64,000 bases of DNA. It comes from Ruminococcus sp. GTDB taxonomy: Bacteria > Bacillota > Clostridia > Oscillospirales > Acutalibacteraceae. The notes beneath the pieces were generated by a model that saw only the letters and a list, made by a program, of their open reading frames with translations, did not search any database and had not been told where the DNA came from. Every line of letters starts with the position of its first letter. The stretch's first letter is position 1. The stretch lies in contig JALFTC010000027.1 of NCBI GenBank assembly GCA_022779485.1, forward strand, positions 22,480-86,479, in the 5' to 3' direction. The translations under genes and the position numbers were made by a program. Of this stretch, positions 16,475 to 25,987 are shown one piece after another.

Positions 16475-17659
16475 ATGTCAAAAGGAAGATTTGGCAAGCA
16501 CGGGGGTCAGTTTATTCCCGAAACCCTGATGAATGCCATTATTGAATTGGAGGATGCCTACAACAAATACAAGGACGACCCTGAATTTGTAAAGGAGCTT
16601 ACCACCCTCTTAAACGACTACGCAGGCAGACCGTCACGACTTTACTATGCGGAAAAAATGACAAAGGACTTGGGCGGTGCTAAGATTTATCTTAAGAGAG
16701 AGGACCTTAACCACACAGGAAGTCACAAGCTGAACAATGTTTTAGGTCAGGTTCTACTTGCCAAAAAAATGGGCAAAACAAGGGTAATTGCGGAAACAGG
16801 CGCAGGTCAGCACGGTGTGGCAACCGCCACAGCCGCCGCCCTTATGGGTATGGAATGTGAAATCTTTATGGGTAAGGAGGACACAGACCGACAAGCACTT
16901 AATGTTTACAGAATGAAACTACTTGGTGCAAAGGTACACGCAGTAACAAGCGGTACAATGACCCTAAAGGACGCAGTCAACGAAACCTTCCGTGAGTGGA
17001 CAAACAGAATTGACGACACCCACTATGTAATCGGCTCTGTTATGGGTCCTCACCCATTCCCTACAATGGTAAGGGATTTCCAAAGTGTTATCAGCAAGGA
17101 GATAAAAAGTCAAATACTGGAAAAGGAAGGCAAGCTCCCCGATGTTGTAATGGCTTGTGTCGGTGGTGGAAGTAACGCAATGGGTGCATTTTACGAATTC
17201 ATCCCCCACGAAGAGGTACAGCTAATCGGTTGTGAGGGTGCCGGAAAGGGTATCCATACCGAAAAAACAGCCGCCACAATGTCCACAGGCAGGGACGGAA
17301 TTTTCCACGGTATGCACAGTTACTTCTGTCAGGATAAGTTCGGTCAGATTGCTCCTGTTTATTCCATATCCGCAGGACTTGACTACCCCGGAATAGGCCC
17401 TGAACACGCCTACCTTCACGACATAGGCAGGGCAAAATATGTTCCTGTTACAGATGACGAGGCGGTTGACGCCTTTGAATACCTTTCAAGAACAGAGGGA
17501 ATTATCCCGGCAATAGAGTCCTCACACGCAGTTGCCCACGCAATCAAGCTGGCGCCCACTATGGACAAGGACAAAATCATTGTTGTAAATCTTTCAGGCA
17601 GAGGCGACAAGGATGTAGCCGCCATTGCCCGTTACAGAGGGGAGGATATTTATGAGTAA
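16475..17659 (+). CDS. trpB: Tryptophan synthase beta subunit
   Basis: 394 aa PLP enzyme that joins indole and serine. The PLP lysine lies in [13 protein letters not shown] (about residue 88), the phosphate loop is [10 protein letters not shown], and [12 protein letters not shown] and [16 protein letters not shown] are conserved. This is the standard TrpB1 class. An AAGGAGAG ribosome-binding site precedes the ATG. The 3' end overlaps trpA by 8 bases, as usual for the two subunits that form the indole channel. Confidence 0.97.
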   Translation: MSKGRFGKHGGQFIPETLMNAIIELEDAYNKYKDDPEFVKELTTLLNDYAGRPSRLYYAEKMTKDLGGAKIYLKREDLNHTGSHKLNNVLGQVLLAKKMGKTRVIAETGAGQHGVATATAAALMGMECEIFMGKEDTDRQALNVYRMKLLGAKVHAVTSGTMTLKDAVNETFREWTNRIDDTHYVIGSVMGPHPFPTMVRDFQSVISKEIKSQILEKEGKLPDVVMACVGGGSNAMGAFYEFIPHEEVQLIGCEGAGKGIHTEKTAATMSTGRDGIFHGMHSYFCQDKFGQIAPVYSISAGLDYPGIGPEHAYLHDIGRAKYVPVTDDEAVDAFEYLSRTEGIIPAIESSHAVAHAIKLAPTMDKDKIIVVNLSGRGDKDVAAIARYRGEDIYE

Positions 17660-18422
17660 AATTGCAGATGCTTTCAAAAAGGGAAAAGCCTTTATTCCCT
17701 TTATCACAGCAGGCGACCCAAGCCTTGAAATTACAGAACAGCTACTTATTGAAATGGACAAAAACGGTGCTGACATTATCGAGGTGGGCATACCCTTTTC
17801 CGACCCTGTTGCAGAGGGAATAGTAATTCAGGAGGCTGACATAAGGGCATTGGCAGGCGGAACAACCACAGACAAAATTTTTGAAATGCTCCTAAAAGTT
17901 CGACCAAAGCTTTCCTGTGCAGTTGCAATTATGACCTACATAAACCCTGTTTACGGCTACGGCACAGACAAGTTTTTGTCAAACTGCGAAAAGGCAGGAG
18001 TTGACGCACTTATAGTACCCGACATTCCTTATGAGGAAAGAGATGTTGTAAAGCCTTACTGCGAAAACCACGGAGTTGACTTCATCTCCTTCGTTGCCCC
18101 AACAAGCCACCAAAGAATCAAGACTATTGCAAAGGATGCACAGGGCTTTATGTACTGCGTTTCTTCCCTTGGAGTTACAGGTGTAAGGCAAAATATTACA
18201 ACCAATATCGGGGAAATGATTGACCTTGTAAAGTCTGTTAACGACATTCCCTGTGCTGTGGGATTTGGAATTTCCACACCGGAACAGGCAAAGGAAATGG
18301 CTAAAAATGCCGACGGAGTAATTGTAGGCTCAGCCATAGTTAAAATTTGTGCAAAATACGGCAAGGACTGCGTTCCATATGTAGCCGACTATGTAAAGAG
18401 TATGAAAGAGGCTATTTCTTAA
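17652..18422 (+). CDS. trpA: Tryptophan synthase alpha subunit
   Basis: 256 aa TIM barrel that cleaves indole-glycerol phosphate. Catalytic Glu in [18 protein letters not shown] together with Asp of FSDP, then SSLGVTGVR and [14 protein letters not shown] start at the ATG at 17652 (GGGGAGGA upstream, overlapping the trpB stop). The 9-residue extension of the ORF track is rejected. Last gene of the operon, followed by a strong terminator. Confidence 0.96.
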   Translation: MSKIADAFKKGKAFIPFITAGDPSLEITEQLLIEMDKNGADIIEVGIPFSDPVAEGIVIQEADIRALAGGTTTDKIFEMLLKVRPKLSCAVAIMTYINPVYGYGTDKFLSNCEKAGVDALIVPDIPYEERDVVKPYCENHGVDFISFVAPTSHQRIKTIAKDAQGFMYCVSSLGVTGVRQNITTNIGEMIDLVKSVNDIPCAVGFGISTPEQAKEMAKNADGVIVGSAIVKICAKYGKDCVPYVADYVKSMKEAIS

Positions 18423-18467
18423 AAATAACGAAAAATATTGCAAACAAAAAATATTGCAAATAACAAA

Positions 18468-18502
18468 ACCGAGCAAACTTTTTTAGTCTGCTCGGTCATT
18501 TT
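18468..18502. terminator. Bidirectional terminator trpA / trpS
   Basis: ACCGAGCA and TGCTCGGT form an 8-bp stem around a T-rich loop, followed by CATTTTTT. The two operons converge here. Just upstream AAAAATATTGCAAA is repeated twice directly. Confidence 0.8.
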
Positions 18503-18519
18503 TTATCTTTATTAACAAA

Positions 18520-19515
18520 TCACTTAATATATCCGATTTTCTTCATTACCTTGTCAAGGGTTCTCTGGCTGAAGGATTGGGCAAAGTCGTCTGCCTTTTT
18601 CCATGTTTCCTCCATATATGCTCTGTCCTTGATGATTTTGTCGTATTCGCCTTGAATCGGCTTTAGGTGCTCAACAACAGCCTCTCCCACTGCTGTTTTA
18701 AAGTCGCCGTAGCCCTTTCCGTCAAAGTCCTTTTCAATCTGCTCCATTGTAAGACCTGTAACAGCACCGTAAATTGTCATAAGGTTGCTGATACCCGGCT
18801 TATCCTCGCCAAAGCGAACAACAGCGTCGTTGTCGGTGATTGCCCTTTTAAACTTTTTCATAATTGTTTCGGGTCTGTCAAGGACATACACGCAACCGTT
18901 TACATTCTCGTCACTCTTGCTCATTTTGTTTTCGGGATTTTGCAGTGACATAACCCTTGCGCCGTTTTTAGGAATAAAGCCCTCCGGGATTTTGAAAACA
19001 TTTCCGTAAATTCCGTTAAATCTTGTGGCTATATCACGGGTGATTTCAAGGTGTTGCATCTGGTCTGCACCAACAGGCACCTTGTCTGCCTGATAAAGCA
19101 AAATATCAGCCGCCATAAGTGCAGGATATGTAAAGAGCCCTGCGTTGATGTTGTCTGCGTGTTTACGGCTTTTGTCCTTAAACTGGGTCATTCGTGAAAG
19201 CTCACCAAACTGTGTGTAGCAGTTTAGTATCCATGCAAGCTGTGCGTGGGTTGTAACATGGCTTTGAATGAAGAAAACACTTTTTTCAGGGTCAACACCG
19301 CAGGCAAGTAAGAGGGCATACATATCAAGAATGTTCTTCCTCATTTCCTTTGGATCCTGTCTTACTGTTATTGTGTGCAAATCTGCAAGGGCATAAAAGC
19401 AGAAATATTCATCCTGCATTTTTACCCAGTTTCTGATTGCTCCCATATAATTTCCAAGGGTCATTGAACCGCTTGGCTGAATTGCGCTTAAAACGATTGG
19501 CTTTTTTTCTCCCAT
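18520..19515 (-). CDS. trpS: Tryptophanyl-tRNA synthetase
   Basis: 331 aa class I aminoacyl-tRNA synthetase. The HIGH-like signature is SGSMTLGNYMGA (about residues 14-25) and the KMSKS loop is NKMSKSDENVNG (about 200-211). Length matches bacterial TrpRS. Located tail-to-tail with the trp operon, it charges the tRNA read by the T-box. I see no T-box in front of trpS itself; only 11 bases separate it from the aminotransferase upstream, so the two are co-transcribed. Confidence 0.96.
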   Translation of the reverse strand: MGEKKPIVLSAIQPSGSMTLGNYMGAIRNWVKMQDEYFCFYALADLHTITVRQDPKEMRKNILDMYALLLACGVDPEKSVFFIQSHVTTHAQLAWILNCYTQFGELSRMTQFKDKSRKHADNINAGLFTYPALMAADILLYQADKVPVGADQMQHLEITRDIATRFNGIYGNVFKIPEGFIPKNGARVMSLQNPENKMSKSDENVNGCVYVLDRPETIMKKFKRAITDNDAVVRFGEDKPGISNLMTIYGAVTGLTMEQIEKDFDGKGYGDFKTAVGEAVVEHLKPIQGEYDKIIKDRAYMEETWKKADDFAQSFSQRTLDKVMKKIGYIK

Positions 19516-19526
19516 TTCTCTTTACC

Positions 19527-20720
19527 TCATTTAATAAATTTTTTTGCTGTTTCGGCAAGTAGCTTGATTCCCTTTTCAAGCTGTTCGTCAGTCGGTGTTG
19601 AAAAGTTCACCCTAAAGGTGTGGCACTCAAGACTTTCGTCTGTCAAAAAGGCATTGCCCGGCACTACGCACACCTTATTAAGGACAGCATCCTTGCAAAA
19701 CTGTGGCATATCCACATACTTTGGCAGACTGCACATTGTGAAAAGTCCACCTGTGATTTTGGAGTAGGTAATTCCCAAAGGAACTAAATACTCATCCATT
19801 AAATCCATCATATACTGCGCCTTTTTGCTGTATATTCTGCGGAGCTTTTCAAGGTGTCCGTCAAAGTCATACTTTGTCATAAATTCATAGCACACCATCT
19901 GTGCCCACATATTTGTGTGAACATCATTACTCTGCTTGCACACAACAAGCTTTTGGAATACAGGCTTTGGTGCTATAACATAGGCAACACGCATACCGGG
20001 GGAAATAACCTTGCTCATTGAACCGGCGTAAATTACAATTCCCTCTGTATCAAGGCTTTTTATGCAAGGCACATATTCTCCCGAATATCTAAGGTCGCCG
20101 TAGGGGTTATCCTCCAAAATCAGAACTCCGTACTCCTTTGCAAGAGCATACATCTTCTTCCTCTTTTCAAGGCTCATTGTAATGCCTGACGGATTTTGAA
20201 AGTTTGGTATTGTGTAAATAATTTTTGAATTTTTGTTTTCCTTTAGTGCGTTTTCAAGGGCGGTCATATCCATTCCGTCACTTTCAACAGGAACACCCAC
20301 AAGCTTTGCATTGTAGCTTCTGAATGTGTTGAGAGAGCCGATAAAGGACGGTGCCTCTGTGATTATAACATCTCCCTCGTTTACAAGAGCCTTTGCTGTC
20401 AAATCCATAATCTGCTGTGCGCCTGTTGTGATGAGAATATCGTCCTCATCAGTACCCACATTGTGCTTTTCTTTCATATATTCCGTAAGGGCAGACCTAA
20501 GGAGAGGATAGCCCTCGGATATACCGTACTGCAAAACACCGATTGGGTTATCCTCAAACAGCTTTTTGGATATTTCCTCAATTTCCTTTACAGGAAAAGC
20601 CTCGGGGCTTGGGTTACCTGCCGAAAGCGAAACCACCTCGGGGTCGGCGGCATATTTGAAAATCTCCCTTATTGCAGATGGCTTAAGAGACTGCACTCTG
20701 TCGCTGAACTTATATTCCAT
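19527..20720 (-). CDS. PLP-dependent aminotransferase, class I/II (LysN/MocR-type fold)
   Basis: 397 aa fold-type I aminotransferase. SAGNPSPEAFP near the N-terminus, TTGAQQIMDLTAKAL, YTIPNFQNPSG, EDNPYGDLRY and the PLP lysine in AGSMSKVISPGMRVAY are all visible. This resembles 2-aminoadipate/aromatic aminotransferases. The partner amino acid is unknown, but co-transcription with trpS and the nearby trp operon make an aromatic amino acid plausible (inference). I start at the ATG at 20720 (AAAGGTGG), dropping the 24-residue ORF-track extension. Confidence 0.85.
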   Translation of the reverse strand: MEYKFSDRVQSLKPSAIREIFKYAADPEVVSLSAGNPSPEAFPVKEIEEISKKLFEDNPIGVLQYGISEGYPLLRSALTEYMKEKHNVGTDEDDILITTGAQQIMDLTAKALVNEGDVIITEAPSFIGSLNTFRSYNAKLVGVPVESDGMDMTALENALKENKNSKIIYTIPNFQNPSGITMSLEKRKKMYALAKEYGVLILEDNPYGDLRYSGEYVPCIKSLDTEGIVIYAGSMSKVISPGMRVAYVIAPKPVFQKLVVCKQSNDVHTNMWAQMVCYEFMTKYDFDGHLEKLRRIYSKKAQYMMDLMDEYLVPLGITYSKITGGLFTMCSLPKYVDMPQFCKDAVLNKVCVVPGNAFLTDESLECHTFRVNFSTPTDEQLEKGIKLLAETAKKFIK

Positions 20721-20840
20721 TGTGTTACCACCTTTTAAATATATACCAATAATACATACTGATATTCTATCACAATATAATGAAAAGTGCAATAAAACTC
20801 AACTTCATAAATTTACGTTTCAAATTTTTGTTATTTCCTG

Positions 20841-20869
20841 TTGTAATTAATGTTGTTTTGTATTATACT
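20841..20869 (+). promoter_or_regulatory. Promoter of the DHHW-protein/Nudix pair
   Basis: TTGTAA, a 17-bp spacer and TATACT lie about 60 bp before the ATG at 20929. Confidence 0.55.
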
Positions 20870-20928
20870 AAATCTATGTAACTATGTATAAAGTTTTGAT
20901 ATATATAAAAGTTTTGCGAGGTAAATTG

Positions 20929-22206
20929 ATGGCTAAAAGAAGATACTCGGATCAAAGTCCCAGAACATATAATGATGATTTTTATATTGGTATGTCAACA
21001 GAATACGGACAGCTTTCTACTGACCAGCGTCGCAGACAAAGAGCAAGAAAACGTGCTGCTGCAAGGAGAAGAAGAAACAACAGAATCAAAATTGTACTCT
21101 GCGGAATTCTGCTACTTGCAATAATTGTAACTATTGTGGTACTTATCTGCACAGGTATCAAAAGCTGTGTAAGCGGTGACAGTACACAGACCGGCGGTTT
21201 TCAGCCTGCCACAAGCTCAAAAAATAACAACAAGGGCGGTTCGACTGCTCCTAAAAACACCTCCGGCGACAGCGACCCACTAAGCTTTGTTGCTCCTGAA
21301 ATTAAGGATGACAACTCAAAGGGTACCTTTAGCAGTCAAAACGGTGCAGTATATCTTTGGAAGGACAGTGCTTACGAGATTTTCGGTGCGTCTGCCGACA
21401 GAAGTGACATTTACTCCGATGTTATCAACGAGGCGTCAGACCACTTGGGAAAAGATATAAAGGTGTACAGCATTATGGTTCCTCTTCACGCCGAGATGAG
21501 CCTGCCTCAAAGACTAAAGGACGAGGCAGGATGCACCAATGAGGCTGACAACATTTACAATGCGTACAGCAAGTTTGAAAGTGCACAGCCAATCAATGTT
21601 TACAACACCTTGGCACAGCACAACAGCGAATACATCTACTTTAAGTCTGACCACCACTGGACAGGACTTGGTGCATACTATGCATACACAGCTTTCTGCG
21701 AACAGACAAATCAAAAACCAATGACAATTTCCGAAGAGGGAACTCACAAGATAGACGGCTTTACCGGTTCTTTCCACACCTACGGAACAGGACTTTCCGA
21801 CACAGTTTACTACTACGACTTACCGTACAGCACAAGCTGTAAGATTTATTCTTCTCCTGATTCCCAGGGACAGGACGCTGATATTTACTATCAAGGCGAA
21901 ACAGGTGGAGAAAACTCCTACGGAGTATTCATAAACGGCGACCAGCCTATTTTCACAATCGACTCAGAGTGCGGTACAAACAAGAAGATTGCTGTTGTAA
22001 AAGAGAGCTTTGGTAACGCATTCGTTCCTTATCTGTCGGCAAATTACAGCCAAATTCATGTTTTGGATATGAGATACTGCGGAATAACAGACCTTAAAAA
22101 ATATTGTGAGGATAACGGCATAGAAGAGGTTATGTTCATCAATAACCTTATGTCTGCAAATTCCGGCGACAGAATTACCGATTTGGAAAAACTGATAGGA
22201 AAATAA
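20929..22206 (+). CDS. DHHW-family membrane-anchored SGNH-like protein
   Basis: 425 aa. A very basic cytoplasmic N-terminus (RRRQRARKRAAARRRRNNR) is followed by one membrane helix (IVLCGILLLAIIVTIVVLIC, about residues 55-75), a low-complexity Ser/Asn/Gly linker, and an extracytoplasmic domain. That domain contains SDHHWTGLGAYYAY, the family-defining DHHW motif, and VKESFGNAFVPYL. DHHW proteins (PF14286) are related to AlgX/AlgJ-type SGNH hydrolases that move acetyl groups onto exopolysaccharide. No MBOAT acyltransferase is adjacent, so the acyl donor route is unknown. Start at the ATG at 20929 (GCGAGG). A paralogue lies 830 bp downstream on the other strand. Confidence 0.8.
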   Translation: MAKRRYSDQSPRTYNDDFYIGMSTEYGQLSTDQRRRQRARKRAAARRRRNNRIKIVLCGILLLAIIVTIVVLICTGIKSCVSGDSTQTGGFQPATSSKNNNKGGSTAPKNTSGDSDPLSFVAPEIKDDNSKGTFSSQNGAVYLWKDSAYEIFGASADRSDIYSDVINEASDHLGKDIKVYSIMVPLHAEMSLPQRLKDEAGCTNEADNIYNAYSKFESAQPINVYNTLAQHNSEYIYFKSDHHWTGLGAYYAYTAFCEQTNQKPMTISEEGTHKIDGFTGSFHTYGTGLSDTVYYYDLPYSTSCKIYSSPDSQGQDADIYYQGETGGENSYGVFINGDQPIFTIDSECGTNKKIAVVKESFGNAFVPYLSANYSQIHVLDMRYCGITDLKKYCEDNGIEEVMFINNLMSANSGDRITDLEKLIGK

Positions 22207-22254
22207 AAAACATCAGGCTATAAGGCAAAAATATATTACGGGAGGTGAAAATCA

Positions 22255-22950
22255 ATGCTTGCAAAAAGGGTAACTGTTAATTTGTTCGGTCAAATTTCCG
22301 ACACACTTTACAGTGGATACATTACCGGAGAAAACAACGAAAACATCAAAGCCTTTGTTATCTCCTCAAAAACGCTGAGCCAAAGCAGTGTGGGCGGTCA
22401 GGTAATTGCCACCCTTAACCTTGAGGACAGCACCGAACAGCGAGTTGTTGTTGCTCCCGACAGAGAGATTTACTACGAACCTCAAATACTTAATACACTC
22501 AGCTGTGTAAACAACCTGAAAATCAAGGACATTAACTGCCTTTACGAAAAAAGCTGTGGAGCATTGATATTCTACCGTAATAAGCAGGGTGTAAGGGTCC
22601 TGCTTGTAAAGAATCACAACGGAAGATACTGGAGCTTTCCAAAAGGACATATGGAGCTTAACGAAACAGAAAAAGAAACAGCTGTTCGTGAAATCAAGGA
22701 AGAAACCAACCTTGATGTAAAAATCATTGACGGTTTTAGAGAAGTCAGTGACTATTGTCCCTTTGGAAATATCAAGAAAAGGGTTGTGTTCTTTTTGGCA
22801 CAGGCATTTACTGATGATGTGGTTGACCAGCCTGAGGAAATCGACAGCCACATTTGGGTGGATATTCAGCAGGCAAGGAAGAACTGCACCTATGAAAACG
22901 ACCTTAGAGTTATTGACAAGGCTGAACTTTTGATAAATCAAAGTAAATAA
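22255..22950 (+). CDS. Nudix hydrolase with extra N-terminal domain
   Basis: 231 aa. The Nudix box FPKGHMELNETEKETAVREI followed by KEET (about 140-163) fits G-X5-E-X7-RE-X2-EE, so the metal-binding catalytic site is intact. The first about 110 residues (LFGQISDTLYSGYITGE..., ending VAPDREIYYEPQIL) form a separate domain I cannot assign. The Nudix half resembles Ap4A/MutT-type pyrophosphohydrolases. GGGAGGTG precedes the ATG. Transcribed with the DHHW gene 48 bases upstream; whether the two act together is unknown. Confidence 0.85.
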   Translation: MLAKRVTVNLFGQISDTLYSGYITGENNENIKAFVISSKTLSQSSVGGQVIATLNLEDSTEQRVVVAPDREIYYEPQILNTLSCVNNLKIKDINCLYEKSCGALIFYRNKQGVRVLLVKNHNGRYWSFPKGHMELNETEKETAVREIKEETNLDVKIIDGFREVSDYCPFGNIKKRVVFFLAQAFTDDVVDQPEEIDSHIWVDIQQARKNCTYENDLRVIDKAELLINQSK

Positions 22951-22980
22951 TCAAAGTGGATAATCAAAACAAACGATTAA

Positions 22981-23011
22981 AGGACTGTGGCAAGATTGCA
23001 CAGTCCTTTTT
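22981..23011. terminator. Terminator after Nudix gene
   Basis: AGGACTGTG and CACAGTCCT form a perfect 9-bp stem followed by TTTTTAT. The convergent DHHW gene ends just beyond. Confidence 0.8.
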
Positions 23012-23035
23012 ATGTTTCTGTATGTGTTTTTTATG

Positions 23036-24166
23036 TCACTCTAAAAATGCAAAGTCCTTGTCCTCAAGGAAATTATCCATACTCATACAAATAAGGACTT
23101 TGTCAAATTTATCCTTTTTAACAATTTCTTCGCTAACTGATTTTTTGTAGTATCTCATATCAACCAAGGTAATTTGGGAAAATTTCTCGCTTAAAAACGG
23201 TGCAAGACAATGACTAAAGCTGTCCTTAATCACAAGGAGCTTTTCTTTGCCCTTATTATCCGGATTTTTTACGGTAGTCACAGGGTTATTTCCGTTTAAA
23301 AATACTGTATATTTGTCTGCACCCTCAAGCTGTTTTGGGAAAAACATTGATTTGTAGGCTGTTGTTTTTCCGTTAGCCGTAATTTCACAGGTGGAATGAT
23401 TATCCCTGTTTTTCCACACCTCAATGGTATCGCTTTCGTTAAGCCAAAAACCTGATGTATTGTAGGTTGTGCCGTAAAAATCGGGAGTTTTTTCAACGAT
23501 ATATCCGTTCTTTTCCTTTACCTCTATCCCCCACTTTTCACACAGGCTTTGATACGCAAGGTAGGCACCCACTGTTGTCCAGTGGTGGTCGGTTTTATAG
23601 TAAATCTGCGTACTGTTTTTGTGGCTATTAAAGGTATCCCTTAAGTCAACAAAGCCAAGTCCGTTCTTTTGACAGAATGACTCTATCCTGTTGTAATACC
23701 GGTCATCATTGTAATTTTTGTGAACTAAGGGCAGTTTGTCCTCCATAATATAGCCTGTTGACGGGACTATCATAACCGTTGTGTCTATACCTGTTTTATC
23801 CTTAAAATCTGCTGTAACCGAAAGGTTCAGGTCAAGTCGGGAATCTGTTGCAGGTTCGTTTATAAGGTATCCGTCACTGCACTTGTACACGCCGTCACTG
23901 CCATTGTTAAGGACAGCAATGTTGGAATAGCTGTTAACTCCCATAAATACATCCCTAAGCACCATATGGTCGTTAATGTAGTTTTCAAAATCAGTTTCAA
24001 AGGTACCGTCAGTTAAGGACTGTACGGAAATTTCGGGAAATCCCTGCAAATAACGCTTTTCCTTTGGACTAAAGTCACTTTTGGGCAATACCCAAAACAG
24101 TACTGCAAAAATGCCTATAAATGCAACAAAAATCACAGAAATAATATATTTGGATTTGCTTGTCAT
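23036..24166 (-). CDS. DHHW-family membrane-anchored SGNH-like protein (paralogue)
   Basis: 376 aa. An N-terminal signal anchor (YIISVIFVAFIGIFAVLFWV) leads into an extracytoplasmic domain. It has KTDHHWTTVGAYLAYQSL at about residues 185-202, WLNES, and IKDSFSHCLAPFLSEKFSQI, the same order as in the gene at 20929. An SGNH/AlgX-like O-acetyltransferase or esterase acting on a surface glycan is the best family-level guess. The two proteins are diverged, not recent duplicates. The TGTFETDFENYINDHMVLRD segment before the core is also typical of these proteins. Confidence 0.8.
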   Translation of the reverse strand: MTSKSKYIISVIFVAFIGIFAVLFWVLPKSDFSPKEKRYLQGFPEISVQSLTDGTFETDFENYINDHMVLRDVFMGVNSYSNIAVLNNGSDGVYKCSDGYLINEPATDSRLDLNLSVTADFKDKTGIDTTVMIVPSTGYIMEDKLPLVHKNYNDDRYYNRIESFCQKNGLGFVDLRDTFNSHKNSTQIYYKTDHHWTTVGAYLAYQSLCEKWGIEVKEKNGYIVEKTPDFYGTTYNTSGFWLNESDTIEVWKNRDNHSTCEITANGKTTAYKSMFFPKQLEGADKYTVFLNGNNPVTTVKNPDNKGKEKLLVIKDSFSHCLAPFLSEKFSQITLVDMRYYKKSVSEEIVKKDKFDKVLICMSMDNFLEDKDFAFLE

Positions 24167-24272
24167 ATCGCCAACTCCAATCTGTACTAATTGTATATCC
24201 TTTTATATTTTTAGTCAATTAACTAATTGTAATAATTTTAGTATGGATGTATAATTTAATTGGTGAAAAATA

Positions 24273-24632
24273 ATGAAGAGAAAAATTAGCACAGAAAGAT
24301 TTATTATATTAATCGGGATTATTTTTATAGCAATAATTCTTGTTGTAAACCTGTTTGCAGATTTTATCCCCCACACCCTTAAAACGGCAGATGTCCACAA
24401 GGCAGAAAACACAACACAGGCTGTTACTACCATACCTGTAATGATTAATATAAATACAGCCAATGTCTATATCCTTGCAGATTTACAGAATGTGGGAGAG
24501 CAAAAGGCGAAGAATATTGTTGCATATCGGAGAAAACACGGAAAATTTCGCTCCGTTGATGATATAGTCAATGTGCCGGGCATAGGTAAAAATACATTAG
24601 AGATGAACAAGGACAGATTGACGGTAGAATGA
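24273..24632 (+). CDS. ComEA-like helix-hairpin-helix DNA-binding protein
   Basis: 119 aa. One N-terminal membrane helix (FIILIGIIFIAIILVVNLF), a short linker, and a C-terminal ComEA domain: ININTANVYILADLQNVGEQ (first HhH), then FRSVDDIVNVPGIGKNTLE (second HhH). ComEA binds incoming DNA outside the membrane during transformation. No comEB/comEC is adjacent, so a competence role is inferred. Start with GGTGAAAAATA spacing is weak but agrees with the family. The palindromic mini-element starts a few bases after its stop. Confidence 0.8.
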   Translation: MKRKISTERFIILIGIIFIAIILVVNLFADFIPHTLKTADVHKAENTTQAVTTIPVMININTANVYILADLQNVGEQKAKNIVAYRRKHGKFRSVDDIVNVPGIGKNTLEMNKDRLTVE

Positions 24633-24638
24633 TTAAGG

Positions 24639-24678
24639 TTAGGGAAACACTGATTAACTTATTCTGTGTTTCCCTTGA
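24639..24678. repeat. Mini-copy of the palindromic element
   Basis: TTAGGGAAACACTGATTAA and its near mirror TTCTGTGTTTCCCTTGA are joined almost directly (stem 24642-24650/24666-24674). It looks like an element with nearly all of its interior deleted. On the minus strand GGAAACACAGAATAA encodes the last residues G-N-T-E and the stop of the histidine kinase gene. It has no T-run, so it is not a standard terminator. Confidence 0.65.
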
Positions 24679-25987
24679 CCTTTAAAACCACTGTTGCCAA
24701 CAAAAATCCCTCGTCCTCATAGTATCTCAGTTCACCGTCATACTTTTCAACTGTTTCCCTTATAATGCTTATACCCCTACCGTGATACTTATTATCCTTA
24801 CTTGTGACAAAATTGGGGTTGCTTTTAAGGACAGATTTTTCGATCTTATTTTTGCACACTATAATATAGTAGTTATTGTGGCGGGAAATTTCTATACCCA
24901 TTACACGCCTTTCCCTTTGGCAACCCTTTAGGTATTCAATAGCGTTATCACAAAGGTTACCCACTATGGAAACAATATCCATATTGTTTGGCAGTGAAAG
25001 CATATTGTCCTCAATATTAATCTTAAAATTAATACCCTCTCTTACAGCCTTGTCCTGCTCAACATTAAGCACCGCATTGAGCAAGGGATTTTGTGTAGAA
25101 ACCGGTGTATATACGCTTTCTAAATTCTTTTTACTGTTACTGCAATATTCAATCGCAGAGTCATATTCCTTGTTTTTAATTAGCTCACTTATACACAAAA
25201 GCTGATTGTTCATATCGTGCTTTATGTTGGAGATATGCTCCACCTGTTGGTTAGCACTTAAAATGCTGTTTTCATACAGCTGTTCCCTTTGCTTTGACAG
25301 CAACAGCTTTGTTTTTATTTGATGCTGTCTGCTGATACGAGTCATCATATGCCATACAATAACGGTTATTACAATCATACTACTGCAAATCAAAAAGAGA
25401 TATGGCAAAATATCAGAACGAAAATCAGTAATTGTAATCACTTCTAAGGTAGAATAAACTACCACCATGGAAAGAATGGGAATAAGAACAAATGCCACAA
25501 TGTCACTTTTCTTAACAAGCCTAAGGTCGGTTGACCTAAACTTCAGAATAATCAAATAGACAAGAAGCGTTGCAAGATTTATAAAAATTATACAAAGCAG
25601 TCTGTATACAGAGGACTTTGTCGCCAAATTGTAATAGGACACTCCCGAAAGATAGCTGACAAGATAGGCAAAAACATAACTTATAACAGTGTTTATAAGG
25701 TAGGTAAACACCGGCACAATAATTCGTGATGCTATATTGCCCTTTAAAAATAAGATAGAGTAAAGCTCCAAAATAATTATATAAACAGCCGAGCTTTCTA
25801 TAACAGCAAAGTTATTGTAAAAAGTAAAGAAATTTAGTGCGGAAAAAATAACAAACACCGTACCGGCATATGCAATTATATCCTTCGCATTAACTTTATC
25901 GGGCTTAAAAAAGAAAAATATAAATCCTAAAAAAACTACCCCTTGAAACAGATTTGTCAGAACCTCAATAACAATGTTACCCAACAT
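24659..25987 (-). CDS. Sensor histidine kinase, AgrC/GHKL type
   Basis: 442 aa. Six or seven hydrophobic segments occupy residues 1-210, then a cytoplasmic helix with the phospho-acceptor region SNIKHDMNNQLLCISELI (His at about 257). A GHKL ATPase follows with GNLCDNAIEYL (N box) and GRGISIIRETVEKYDG (G box). This is the architecture of peptide-sensing AgrC-like kinases. Its start overlaps the LytTR regulator by 11 bases, so the two are coupled. No agrB- or agrD-like gene is seen near it. The last codons and stop lie in the palindromic mini-element. Confidence 0.88.
   Translation of the reverse strand: MLGNIVIEVLTNLFQGVVFLGFIFFFFKPDKVNAKDIIAYAGTVFVIFSALNFFTFYNNFAVIESSAVYIIILELYSILFLKGNIASRIIVPVFTYLINTVISYVFAYLVSYLSGVSYYNLATKSSVYRLLCIIFINLATLLVYLIILKFRSTDLRLVKKSDIVAFVLIPILSMVVVYSTLEVITITDFRSDILPYLFLICSSMIVITVIVWHMMTRISRQHQIKTKLLLSKQREQLYENSILSANQQVEHISNIKHDMNNQLLCISELIKNKEYDSAIEYCSNSKKNLESVYTPVSTQNPLLNAVLNVEQDKAVREGINFKINIEDNMLSLPNNMDIVSIVGNLCDNAIEYLKGCQRERRVMGIEISRHNNYYIIVCKNKIEKSVLKSNPNFVTSKDNKYHGRGISIIRETVEKYDGELRYYEDEGFLLATVVLKVKGNTE

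Noticed and set aside
20929-21120. Arg-rich N-terminus of the DHHW protein as a nucleic-acid-binding domain
   Set aside because: It sits directly before the membrane helix and is best explained as a positive-inside topology signal.
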